From NCBI GenBank assembly GCA_964482085.1, contig CAYZVS010000016.1:1-9817 (forward strand): a stretch of 9,817 bases of DNA. Direction: 5' to 3'. The translations under genes were made by a program, and so were the position numbers. Position 1 is the first letter of the stretch. Each line of letters begins with the position of its first letter. Below are positions 1-6,126 of the stretch, in pieces. Source of the stretch: CAIXDN01 sp964482085. Its GTDB lineage: Bacteria > Patescibacteriota > Patescibacteriia > 2-12-FULL-60-25. The notes under the pieces are model-generated. The model saw only the letters and a list, made by a program, of their open reading frames with translations. It had not been told where the DNA came from and ran no database searches.

Positions 1-17
1 AGGGGTTCTGAATCGGA

Positions 18-45
18 AAGTCTCCCTTCGCAGAAGGGGAGATTT
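18..45 (+). terminator. Weak hairpin upstream of the PrgI operon
   Basis: Bases 21-28 pair with 35-42 (8 bp with one G-U pair, loop 29-34), and the stem can be extended by a few A-T pairs to 18 and 45. Only three T residues follow, so termination of an upstream gene is possible but not convincing. It ends about 20 bases before the -10 box of the PrgI promoter, so it could instead separate this operon from whatever lies upstream. Confidence 0.3.
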
Positions 46-64
46 AGAGGGGTTAACTTTACTG

Positions 65-73
65 TGCTATAAT
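65..73 (+). promoter_or_regulatory. Extended -10 promoter, probably leaderless start of the PrgI operon
   Basis: The sequence TGCTATAAT is a perfect extended -10 element (TGn plus TATAAT at 68-73). No good -35 hexamer is visible at the right distance, as is common for extended -10 promoters. Transcription would start about 7 bases after the box, at or next to the ATG at 81, so the PrgI message is predicted to have no 5' leader. No Shine-Dalgarno sequence is present, which fits a leaderless start. Confidence 0.55.
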
Positions 74-80
74 TTGGTAA

Positions 81-521
81 ATGCCTGAAAAATTTGTCGT
101 ACCGCAGTTTATTGATAACGAGGATAAAATTCTTGGTCCGATCACGGTCCGACAGTTTTTAATTTCATTGGGAGCAACGTTTGCACTTTTTATCGAGTAC
201 CGCATTTTTCAATTACCACTTTTTATTGTTTTAGCCATCCTCACTGTAGGACTTGCGGGAGTATTTGGTTTTCTCAAGGTCAATGGACAACCATTTCATC
301 TTTTCTTTGTAAATGTCTTGCAAACATTGGTACGTCCAAGGTTACGAGTTTGGCATAAGGAATTAACGACGAACGAGTTGAAACAGTTCGTCGTAAAACC
401 GCCAGAAATCAAAGCTATTGTTGCGGCACCTAAGGCAAGGCCGGAATCCACACGTTTACGTGATTTGGCCCTAACGGTAAACACGGGCGGGGTGTACAAT
501 CCTGATGAAGATGAGTCCTGA
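81..521 (+). CDS. PrgI family membrane protein (type IV secretion-like)
   Basis: A 146-residue protein with two membrane helices (about residues 24-45 and 48-68) followed by a basic cytoplasmic tail, the layout of the PrgI family. That family is usually encoded directly before VirB4/TraC ATPases in Gram-positive conjugation modules and in Patescibacteria, and is thought to play the VirB3-like role of tethering the ATPase to the inner membrane. The amino end (start MPEKFVVPQFIDNEDKILGP) is typical: a short polar segment, then the first helix. The stop TGA overlaps the start of the next gene, so the two are likely translationally coupled. The start is ATG at 81, directly after a -10 box with no room for a leader. 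The family assignment is by sequence pattern and context; the role is inferred from the family. Confidence 0.85.
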   Translation: MPEKFVVPQFIDNEDKILGPITVRQFLISLGATFALFIEYRIFQLPLFIVLAILTVGLAGVFGFLKVNGQPFHLFFVNVLQTLVRPRLRVWHKELTTNELKQFVVKPPEIKAIVAAPKARPESTRLRDLALTVNTGGVYNPDEDES

Positions 522-1209
522 TATGCAAAGCAAGAAACTTTCCGGACCCAAGCCAGGCGTCCCTTCCCAGAAATTTCTGGACGTAGCGGAAATTCGCGAC
601 GATATTGTTATTATGAAAGACGGCACCTTGCGGGTCGTTCTTCTCGTTTCCAGTATCAACTTTTCACTTAAGTCGACGGATGAACAGAACGCTATTGTTC
701 AAGCCTACATGCAGTTTTTGAACGGGCTCGATTATCCCATTCAGGTCGTGATCCAGTCGCGACGCATGAATATTGATAATTACATGCATCAGCTCGATGA
801 GAGCGAGAAAACCATCGAAAGCGATTTGCTAAAACGGCAAATTCACGATTACAAAGATTTCGTCAAACAGCTTGTAGAGCTAGGTGACATCATGCAGAAA
901 CGTTTTTATGTGGTTGTTCCGTTGAATCCAGTAACAGATAAAGGGACGGTGCAGAAAGGATTCTTCCAGAGACTGTCAGAAATTTTCTCACCGACCATTG
1001 TCGGAAAACTAACAGAGGATCGTTTTCAAAAACTCAAGTTTGATTTGAGTTTACGCGTTAGCCAGATTACAGGGGGATTATCGAGCATGTCGCTTAATGC
1101 CGTACAGCTTGATACGCAAAGTCTGATTGAAATGCTGTACACCGTTTACAATCCGCAGTTGTTTGAAGCGCAACGTATGTCTGATATTTCAAAACTCCAA
1201 ATAGAATAA
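505..1209 (+). CDS. TraC/VirB4 amino-domain-like protein
   Basis: A 234-residue soluble protein. After a short polar start it shows the pattern of the amino-terminal domain of TraC/VirB4 conjugation ATPases: a beta-rich block around residues 30-60 (FLDVAEIRDDIVIMKDGTLR, then VVLLVSSINFSLKS), a stretch at 75-95 (YPIQVVIQSRRMNIDNYMH), a long charged helix region, and a strand at about 130-140 (KRFYVVVPLNP). No Walker A or B motif is present, so it cannot be an ATPase alone. It sits between PrgI and the complete VirB4 ATPase, overlapping the first by up to 17 bases and ending one base before the second. In-frame ATGs at 505, 511 and 523 are all possible starts; none has a clear ribosome binding site. 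It most likely works with the VirB4 ATPase at the membrane. The split or duplicated amino domain recurs in this kind of operon. Confidence 0.75.
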   Translation: MKMSPDMQSKKLSGPKPGVPSQKFLDVAEIRDDIVIMKDGTLRVVLLVSSINFSLKSTDEQNAIVQAYMQFLNGLDYPIQVVIQSRRMNIDNYMHQLDESEKTIESDLLKRQIHDYKDFVKQLVELGDIMQKRFYVVVPLNPVTDKGTVQKGFFQRLSEIFSPTIVGKLTEDRFQKLKFDLSLRVSQITGGLSSMSLNAVQLDTQSLIEMLYTVYNPQLFEAQRMSDISKLQIE

Positions 1210-1210
1210 T

Positions 1211-3109
1211 ATGGCCTTTGTACCAGACCAAAAACCTGCTTTTGACCCTGCGCTTATCACGAAGGGTGGTGTTGGTTTGCAAAAAGGTCCTTCCAAAGAA
1301 GAGCAGAAAAGAAAAACGGAGGGTGAGAAGATCGCTCTTGAAGAAGAGCGTATTTATCGCAGAGGAGTTGCTTCTATCAAAGACTTGGTAGCGCCATCGT
1401 CAATGGTCGTGGAGCCTTCCTTTGTGAGTTTGGGTGACGTGTATTGCAGAACATTGTTTGTTGTTACGTATCCTCGATATGTAACCGTTGGTTGGGCTTC
1501 ACCGATTATCAACCTCTCTGCGCAGTTGGATATCGCCATGTTCTTTTATCCGATCAAAGCGGATATCGTTCTTAAACAGCTGAGACGAAAGACAGGTGTT
1601 CTGGAAGCACAAATCTCTTCTGATGCTGAATCAGGAAAGCCACGCGATCCGATCAATGAAACAGCGTTGCGAGATATTGAACAGTTGCGTGATGATTTGA
1701 CGCAGGGTATCGAGCACTTCTTCCAGTTTGCTTTTTATTGCACCTTCTACTCAAAAGATAAGGAGGAGCTTGAGCGCGTGACGTCGAGCGTGGAGAGCAC
1801 CTTCGGAGCCATGTTGATCTATACGCGCCGAGCGTATTTTCAAGCAGAACAGGGCTTTAACTCAACCTTGCCGCTAGGTAATGACGAGTTACAGATCACA
1901 TTTAACATGAGCACGTCGCCGATCGCGTCCTCATTTCCGTTTACCTCGGCAGAACTTACAAGTGATAACGGTATTTTGTATGGTGTAAATCGCCATAACA
2001 ACTCGTTGATTATTTTTGATCGCTTCTCCTTGCAGAATGCTAATGCGGTTATTTTTGCTACGTCAGGCGCGGGTAAGTCGTATGCCGTTAAACTCGAGAT
2101 TATTCGGTCGCTCATGCTTGGAGTTGATGTCATCGTTATCGACCCAGAATCGGAATACAAGCATCTGTCTGATGCGGTAGGTGGTACATACATCAATATT
2201 TCTTTGGCATCGCGCTCTAAAATCAATCCTTTTGATTTGCCAAGACCGGCTGGTGAATCAGCTTCTGTCGAAGATATCATTCGAAGCGCCGTTATTACGA
2301 TCAAGGGCTTGTTGCGACTCATGCTCGGTAAGATCACGACAACCGAGGATTCGATCTTGGACCGTGCCTTGCTTGAAACCTATGCCAAAAAAGACATTGT
2401 TCCAGGTGCGGACCTGTCTACCGTAGAAGTGCCTATTCTGCAGGACTTCCAAAGCATTCTTGAGGGTATGGAAGGAACAGCGGAGCTTGTCGTCAAACTT
2501 AAGAAATTTACAGAGGGTACATTTTCTGGACTTCTTAATTCTCCAACTACGGTACAGATGAACAACCAGCTCGTTGTCTTTTCTGTACGAGATCTTGAAG
2601 ATGAATTGCGTGCGATGTCGATTTATACGATTATCAACTACATCTGGAATGTAGTTAGGTCGGAGCGTAAGAAGCGTATTCTGATCATTGATGAAGCGTG
2701 GTGGCTCATGCAGTCGGAAGACTCAGCTAAATTTATTTTTGCACTCGTTAAACGTTGTCGTAAGTATTATCTTGGTATTACGACGATCACTCAGGACGTA
2801 AACGACTTTTTGACTTCACCCTACGGACAGGCGATTGTAACAAATAGCTCCATGCAATTGCTCATGAAGCAATCACCAGCGGCAATTGATCTTATTGCGA
2901 GAACCTTTTTGCTCACGCAGTCAGAGAAGTATCTTTTGCTGGAGTCGGGTGTTGGTGAGGGTATCTTCTTTGCAGGCGCCAAGCATGCAGCTATTCAGAT
3001 TGTTGCTTCTTATACGGAGGATCAAATCGTAACGACAAATCCTCAGCAGCTGCTCAAGATTGAAGCAGCTAAAAAGGAATTTGAAGCATCCCAGAATCCT
3101 GAAGCCTAA
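1211..3109 (+). CDS. virB4: VirB4-type secretion ATPase
   Basis: A 632-residue ATPase of the VirB4/TraC/TrbE family, which powers assembly of, and transfer through, type IV secretion channels at the inner membrane. The first ~50 residues are charged and probably flexible. Residues ~55-250 form the amino-terminal VirB4-like domain. A junction of the type SSFPFTSAELTSDNGILYG precedes the RecA-like ATPase domain. The Walker A motif ATSGAGKS lies at residues 283-290 (K289), a DPESEY motif follows, and the Walker B segment RILIIDEAWW has D494 and E495. The conserved QD motif of the VirB4 family (TITQDVNDFL) follows. The carboxy end (SEKYLLLESGVGEG) is also typical. It starts with ATG one base after the preceding stop, without a Shine-Dalgarno sequence, so translational coupling is likely. 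All key residues are present and the length is normal, so the gene should be functional. Direction of transport (DNA or protein, in or out) cannot be told from the sequence. Confidence 0.92.
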   Translation: MAFVPDQKPAFDPALITKGGVGLQKGPSKEEQKRKTEGEKIALEEERIYRRGVASIKDLVAPSSMVVEPSFVSLGDVYCRTLFVVTYPRYVTVGWASPIINLSAQLDIAMFFYPIKADIVLKQLRRKTGVLEAQISSDAESGKPRDPINETALRDIEQLRDDLTQGIEHFFQFAFYCTFYSKDKEELERVTSSVESTFGAMLIYTRRAYFQAEQGFNSTLPLGNDELQITFNMSTSPIASSFPFTSAELTSDNGILYGVNRHNNSLIIFDRFSLQNANAVIFATSGAGKSYAVKLEIIRSLMLGVDVIVIDPESEYKHLSDAVGGTYINISLASRSKINPFDLPRPAGESASVEDIIRSAVITIKGLLRLMLGKITTTEDSILDRALLETYAKKDIVPGADLSTVEVPILQDFQSILEGMEGTAELVVKLKKFTEGTFSGLLNSPTTVQMNNQLVVFSVRDLEDELRAMSIYTIINYIWNVVRSERKKRILIIDEAWWLMQSEDSAKFIFALVKRCRKYYLGITTITQDVNDFLTSPYGQAIVTNSSMQLLMKQSPAAIDLIARTFLLTQSEKYLLLESGVGEGIFFAGAKHAAIQIVASYTEDQIVTTNPQQLLKIEAAKKEFEASQNPEA

Positions 3110-3123
3110 TCACACTATCTTCT

Positions 3124-3744
3124 ATGAAAAATCGCATTTTGCTCATCTTGCTGGTCCTGGCCGCCTTGGCTGGAATTATCGCCGTAGTCTGGTTTATTTT
3201 GCGTCCAGCCCTTCCTGGATCGCTAACACAACAGCCACCTGGTTCCGGACAACAAGTCTCGGAGAAGCCATTTAATCCAACACCTGCACTACCTCAACCA
3301 TCGACGGGTGGGGCAACGGATGGCAATAGTCCAGCTGAACAAGAACGTCAGGCTCAAGAGGCGCTCAAGCGTACAGCGCTCGATATGGCGGCACGTTTGA
3401 ATACCTATTCCAATGCCGACGGTTTTGATGCTCTACGCGTGATTCAGGCATCTGTAGACCAATCTTTTGTAGAAGCTCTTGAGACGAGAAGACTCACCCT
3501 ACGCAATGAGCATCCTGCTTTTGGCAGCCCTTGGGGTATGACTATGAATGCGCTCTCTGCGACACTAAACAGCCCGCCACCGATTCTGTCGGCAGTACAA
3601 GCCTCAGTCTCCATTCAGGCGCAGTCGACAATCGAAGCGTTTGGAAGAGCCAATGAGGTTAAGCAGGTGCGTATCGATCTCACATTCAAGAAAAACAACA
3701 ATGTTTGGGTTGTTTCAGAACAATCTATTCAAGATATCGAATAA
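3124..3744 (+). CDS. Single-pass membrane-anchored protein of the VirB4 operon
   Basis: A 206-residue protein: a short basic start (MKNR), one hydrophobic helix at about residues 5-27, a Pro/Gly/Gln-rich linker at ~28-75, then a compact domain of about 130 residues outside the membrane. The domain begins with a long amphipathic helix (AEQERQAQEALKRTALDMAA), has a 'SVDQSFVEAL' segment, and ends with beta-strand patterns (VKQVRIDLTFKK, VWVVSEQS). This order of helices then strands recalls small NTF2-like or VirB8-like periplasmic domains, but I do not recognise a family with certainty. It starts 14 bases after virB4 with no Shine-Dalgarno sequence, and its last 44 bases overlap comF. It probably belongs to the same envelope complex as PrgI and VirB4. 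Function unknown. Confidence 0.8.
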   Translation: MKNRILLILLVLAALAGIIAVVWFILRPALPGSLTQQPPGSGQQVSEKPFNPTPALPQPSTGGATDGNSPAEQERQAQEALKRTALDMAARLNTYSNADGFDALRVIQASVDQSFVEALETRRLTLRNEHPAFGSPWGMTMNALSATLNSPPPILSAVQASVSIQAQSTIEAFGRANEVKQVRIDLTFKKNNNVWVVSEQSIQDIE

Positions 3745-4366
3745 CGCTCTTGATGCGTTATTCCCACCCGCTTGCGTCTCTTGCAGAGCAAGCGGTTTCT
3801 GGTTATGTGAGAAATGTTTTGAGTCAATCGATTTTGATGTTACGGCTCCGTCGATAATGGGTGTTGATCAAATGTATGCTCTTGGATCCTATGCAAATCC
3901 GGTATTGCGCGCATTACTGACGAGTTATAAATACGATTCTGCGAGCTGTTTGGAACCGATCTTGAAAGGATTATTAGAAAAGTGGGGTGAGAGCTCAAAT
4001 CTTCACTTTGAAGGCGCTTGGACGATTGTGGCGACGCCGACGGATGCGCGACATATTTTGGAGCGCGGGTTTGACCATACAAAATTTTTGGCAAGGATTG
4101 TACGAGACTTGTTATTGCCCAATGCGACTATCGTTGGAGCTTTGGAACGCATTAGAAAGACAGAGGCTAATGCTAATCTTCCTGAACAAGAAATGCGTAA
4201 AGGAAATATCTTGGGAGCGATACAGCTTACGGAATCTGTAAAAGGAAATATTCTCTTGGTGGATGATGTCGTGACCAGCGGAGCAACAATGGGGGAATGT
4301 GCGAGAATATTGAGAGCAACAAACATTAAGAGGGTCGAAGGATTTGCTTTTGCGCTTGGAGGATAA
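3701..4366 (+). CDS. comF: ComF family phosphoribosyltransferase-like protein
   Basis: A 221-residue ComF homologue, the cytoplasmic protein needed for DNA uptake in transformable bacteria. The amino end carries a four-cysteine zinc finger (CVSC at residues 25-28, CEKC at 36-39) in the usual context 'ALFPPACVSC'. The phosphoribosyltransferase domain follows, with TPTDARHILERGFDHTKFLA in the middle and the PRPP-loop motif ILLVDDVVTSGAT around D188-D189. Length and all motifs are normal, so the gene is intact. The ATG at 3701 is chosen because the frame upstream reads through the end of the preceding gene and the zinc finger begins at the usual distance. A TTG at 3710 is an alternative. It overlaps the preceding gene by 44 bases in another frame, so it is probably translated by coupling. 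No terminator follows it; a diverged comF tail with a terminator lies 1.3 kb downstream. Confidence 0.9.
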   Translation: MFGLFQNNLFKISNNALDALFPPACVSCRASGFWLCEKCFESIDFDVTAPSIMGVDQMYALGSYANPVLRALLTSYKYDSASCLEPILKGLLEKWGESSNLHFEGAWTIVATPTDARHILERGFDHTKFLARIVRDLLLPNATIVGALERIRKTEANANLPEQEMRKGNILGAIQLTESVKGNILLVDDVVTSGATMGECARILRATNIKRVEGFAFALGG

Positions 4367-4407
4367 GAAATAGATAAAGTATTCTATTCTAAGACTTTAC
4401 GATGATG

Positions 4408-4416
4408 TGCTATATG
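4408..4416 (+). promoter_or_regulatory. Possible extended -10 promoter for the small membrane protein gene
   Basis: TGCTATATG is an extended -10 element like the one before PrgI; the two sites share TGTGCTATA. It lies 12 bases before the ATG at 4429, which would give a leader of only about 6 bases. No clear -35 hexamer is visible. Confidence 0.4.
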
Positions 4417-4428
4417 TAAATAAAGACT

Positions 4429-4674
4429 ATGTTAAATAATCCTAGAACTGATGGGGTTCGAATCTCCCTCCATAAACTCTTATTCTTGGCTGGCGTCATG
4501 CTATGCTCTATCGGGCTACTCATGTTGATCCCTCTCTCAAAAGAGCTTGCTTACAATGATATTACTGACTCCAATGCATTGATATGCATGATAGTAATTA
4601 GTGGCACGATAGGCACACTAGCTATTTTTTTTCTAAAAAAATCGCCTCTCATTAACCTTGTAAAGATACACTAA
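4429..4674 (+). CDS. Small two-helix membrane protein, function unknown
   Basis: An 81-residue protein with two predicted membrane helices (about residues 17-37 and 49-69) joined by a short polar loop and ending in a basic tail. No family recognised. The evidence that it is a real gene is the extended -10 box just upstream, the two clean hydrophobic segments, and the absence of a better reading frame here. It lies 62 bases after comF and converges on the minus-strand gene ending at 4682 without a terminator between them. Codons 7-15 coincide with a stretch resembling the T-arm of a tRNA, so the first part of the frame could be a remnant of another sequence. Confidence 0.45.
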   Translation: MLNNPRTDGVRISLHKLLFLAGVMLCSIGLLMLIPLSKELAYNDITDSNALICMIVISGTIGTLAIFFLKKSPLINLVKIH

Positions 4675-4681
4675 TGGACTT

Positions 4682-5307
4682 CTACAGTCCGATAGCGATG
4701 TCGGATGTGATGGGTGGAGTCCCTCCGCACAAGATAGTCGTCCAGTAACCGATGCACGTACGTACATCGTCATCATCGTACACACGCGAAGCGTTGCTCG
4801 ACCCGAGGTAGCAGCTGCCCCACCAATTCTGTCCTTGGAGTTCAAGTGAATTCCTATTGAAGTAGGCTCCTTGGAAATGGAATTGGACGACGAAGTCCGT
4901 AGGGCTTTCTGGTGAGCCCGAGTTGCACATCCATGAAGATGATCCCGAGTCCGTGAATACCGAATTCGCAAGGTTGCCGCTCGTGGTCCCCTCAGGGATC
5001 GGAATAGCAACCCAAGTACCGGAAATCGCCTCCGTTCTAACGCCGATGCCGTCGGAAAAGGCTTCTGACCGAGTCGAGGCACAACCGTTCTCCCTAGCGT
5101 CAACCAATGCAGCTCGCTCCTCGATCGTCAGCTCAGAGAGAAGGAAGTGATGTGCAAGCTCCTCATTCTGCGCTTCGTCGAAGCGCAGAATGCTTCGGAT
5201 GGAGACATTGTGAGCTCCACAGCAGAGACATCCTCCGCAACACAGGCAGAGTACATCAACGCAAAGAGAAGCGCACTGAGAACACCCTCGTTTGACAGAG
5301 AGTACAT
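4682..5307 (-). pseudogene. Secreted Cys-containing protein, interrupted by a frameshift
   Basis: Two minus-strand frames together make one exported protein of about 208 residues. The first frame starts at ATG 5307 with a good Shine-Dalgarno sequence (AAGGA, 8 bases away) and a signal peptide (MYSLSNEGVLSALLFALMYS, then ACVAED). It stops at 5128. The second frame runs without a stop to TAG at 4682-4684. From about 5195 it reads as coding: an acidic helical segment (EELAHHFLLSELTIEERAAL), then a Gly/Ser/Trp/Cys-rich domain with patterns such as DSGSSSWMCNSG, NWWGSCYLGSS and TCIGYW. Joining them needs one extra base (or two fewer) between about 5195 and 5330, most likely near the palindrome at 5164-5192. 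No family recognised; an extracellular domain with disulfides is a reasonable guess. GC content is clearly above that of neighbours. The intact promoter and ribosome site suggest recent breakage, a sequence error, or recoding rather than old decay. Confidence 0.6.
5164..5192. repeat. Perfect 14-bp inverted repeat with a one-base centre
   Basis: Bases 5164-5177 (CATTCTGCGCTTCG) are the exact reverse complement of 5179-5192, with a single T between. It lies inside the second frame of the secreted protein gene, encoding the minus-strand peptide SILRFDEAQNE, and next to the place where the reading frame must change. With a one-base centre it makes a cruciform or a dense hairpin and could be a recombination site, a replication slippage hot spot, or a source of sequencing error. 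No T-run follows, so it is not a terminator. Confidence 0.8.
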
Positions 5308-5347
5308 GACTATCGTCCTTTTTTGCCGCTCGAGATTGAGCCGCCGA

Positions 5348-5376
5348 GCTATACAGAGGGAATTGGTGCAAGTCAA
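5348..5376 (-). promoter_or_regulatory. Strong sigma-70 type promoter of the secreted protein gene
   Basis: Read on the minus strand, TTGACT (5376-5371) and TATAGC (5353-5348) are separated by exactly 17 bases. Transcription would start near 5341, giving a leader of about 34 bases that contains the AAGGA ribosome site before ATG 5307. Immediately upstream (5377-5440) is a nearly pure A/T stretch with phased A- and T-runs, like an UP element. This is the best-formed -35/-10 promoter in the window. Confidence 0.65.
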
Positions 5377-5452
5377 AAATATTAAAGATTATTTAAAGTT
5401 ATTTATTTTATTTATTTTTTATATTCAAAATCCTTAGTGGAAAGCAGTATCT

Positions 5453-5693
5453 TTAAAACCCAATGTTCAGTTTTAAACTCACGGAACCAACCTCATCTTG
5501 TAATTCACAATCGACAATAAAAGAGACAGATTCATTAAATTTAAAGACAGGTCCACCATTCAGCGCAAGAAAATCCTGACCTTGCAACTTAAAAGCGATT
5601 GTCATGACTGTTCCTTCCGGCATACCGTGAAATTCAAATCCCTCCCTACCGTAGCGGCTAATCTTTCCAATTTTAGTGTTAAAGACGCGATCA
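5453..5693 (-). pseudogene. Truncated PhnB-like VOC family gene
   Basis: An open minus-strand frame with no start codon reads VFNTKIGKISRYG, FEFHGMPEGTVMTIAFKL, QGQDFLALNGGPVFKFNESV, SFIVDCELQDEV. This is the central core of the PhnB-like branch of the vicinal oxygen chelate superfamily (often named 3-demethylubiquinone-9 3-methyltransferase-like), whose intact members have ~135-160 residues. The usual first ~25 residues are missing. After 'CELQDEV' the sequence leaves the family and stops at TAA 5453-5455. Only about 75 residues survive. The missing amino end abuts, head to head, the remnant of a comF gene on the other strand at about 5693. It is a different subtype from the intact VOC gene at 7070-7489, so it is not a simple duplicate of it. 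Confidence 0.75.
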
Positions 5694-5837
5694 GTCTTTG
5701 CGAGCAGGTAAAGGGGAATATCCTACTGATTGATGATGTCTGTTGCTAGTGGCGCGACCTTACAAGAATGCGCAAGCGTTCTTAAGAAATCGGGGGCAAC
5801 TAGGGTTCAAGGACTGACATTCTCACTCGGAGGCTGA
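5691..5837 (+). pseudogene. 3' remnant of a second, diverged comF
   Basis: From about 5691 the plus strand reads AISLCEQVKGNILLIDDV, then after one frame change VASGATLQECASVLKK, TRVQGLTFSLGG and a TGA at 5835-5837. This matches the last ~49 codons of the intact ComF, including the PRPP motif. By hand count, 26 of the last 42 residues are identical. One extra base in GATGATGTCTGTTGC (about 5737-5751) breaks the frame and puts a TAG inside the PRPP motif. The whole amino-terminal part, including the zinc finger, is absent and is replaced by the VOC fragment on the other strand. A strong terminator follows 23 bases later, as expected for the end of a native transcription unit. The remnant is too diverged to be a recent tandem copy and looks like the tail of a related strain's or older resident comF. 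Confidence 0.85.
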
Positions 5838-5854
5838 GTGCTGCGACTTTTAAG

Positions 5855-5884
5855 AAAAAAACCGTCTGGAATGGCGGTTTTTTT
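5855..5884. terminator. Bidirectional rho-independent terminator
   Basis: ACCGTC (5861-5866) pairs with GGCGGT (5873-5878) with one G-U pair around a 6-base loop. An A-run before (5855-5860) and a T-run after (5878-5884) extend the stem and give U-tails on both strands. It lies after the comF remnant on the plus strand and after the small anchored protein gene (ending at 5908) on the minus strand. Confidence 0.85.
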
Positions 5885-5907
5885 CTGACAGCAGATCTTG
5901 AGACTCA

Positions 5908-6126
5908 TTACTTGTTCCAGGCCGCGTTGAATGCTGCAGATGCGTCTGCATCGGTGGCCCCTGGGTGTTCACGTTTATATTTATCAACCCATTCCCCGAG
6001 TGCTTTGAGATTTTTATCATATGCCTCAGGACCATCCTTGTAATTTTCTCTCTCAACGACAAAACGATCGAAGTCGTCAAATTTTTTATCAAAGATTACT
6101 CTGATGGCTATTAGTACAGAAACCAC
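5908..6126 (-). CDS. Small anchored helical protein, amino end broken by a frameshift
   Basis: The intact part codes for up to 72 residues: the end of a hydrophobic helix (VVSVLIAIRVIF), then a soluble charged helical domain (FDDFDRFVVERENYKDGPEA; ALGEWVDKYKREHPGAT) ending in AAFNAAWNK. The only in-frame start is GTG at 6126, in the middle of the hydrophobic segment, which is unlikely to be the original start. Adding one base to the T6 run at 6148-6153 joins it to ATG 6167 and gives an 86-residue protein starting MNSIRKKVLIAVLIVV, a textbook basic-hydrophobic anchor. No family recognised. It lies between two terminators, so it needs its own promoter, which I cannot place with confidence. The soluble helical part should face the outside if the anchor works as a signal anchor. 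Confidence 0.65.
   Translation of the reverse strand: MVSVLIAIRVIFDKKFDDFDRFVVERENYKDGPEAYDKNLKALGEWVDKYKREHPGATDADASAAFNAAWNK

Noticed and set aside
1840..2337. 165-codon minus-strand open frame inside virB4
   Set aside because: It is the antisense shadow of a gene with complete VirB4 motifs; no start signal and no plausible protein pattern.
4429..4480. A tRNA gene around the TTCGAAT motif
   Set aside because: No matching acceptor, D-arm or anticodon arm can be folded upstream, and the T stem has only four pairs.
4633..5103. 156-codon minus-strand open frame overlapping the secreted protein gene
   Set aside because: Arg/Ser/Pro-rich, low-complexity translation typical of a shadow frame in GC-richer DNA; the alternative frame has signal peptide, promoter and domain-like composition.
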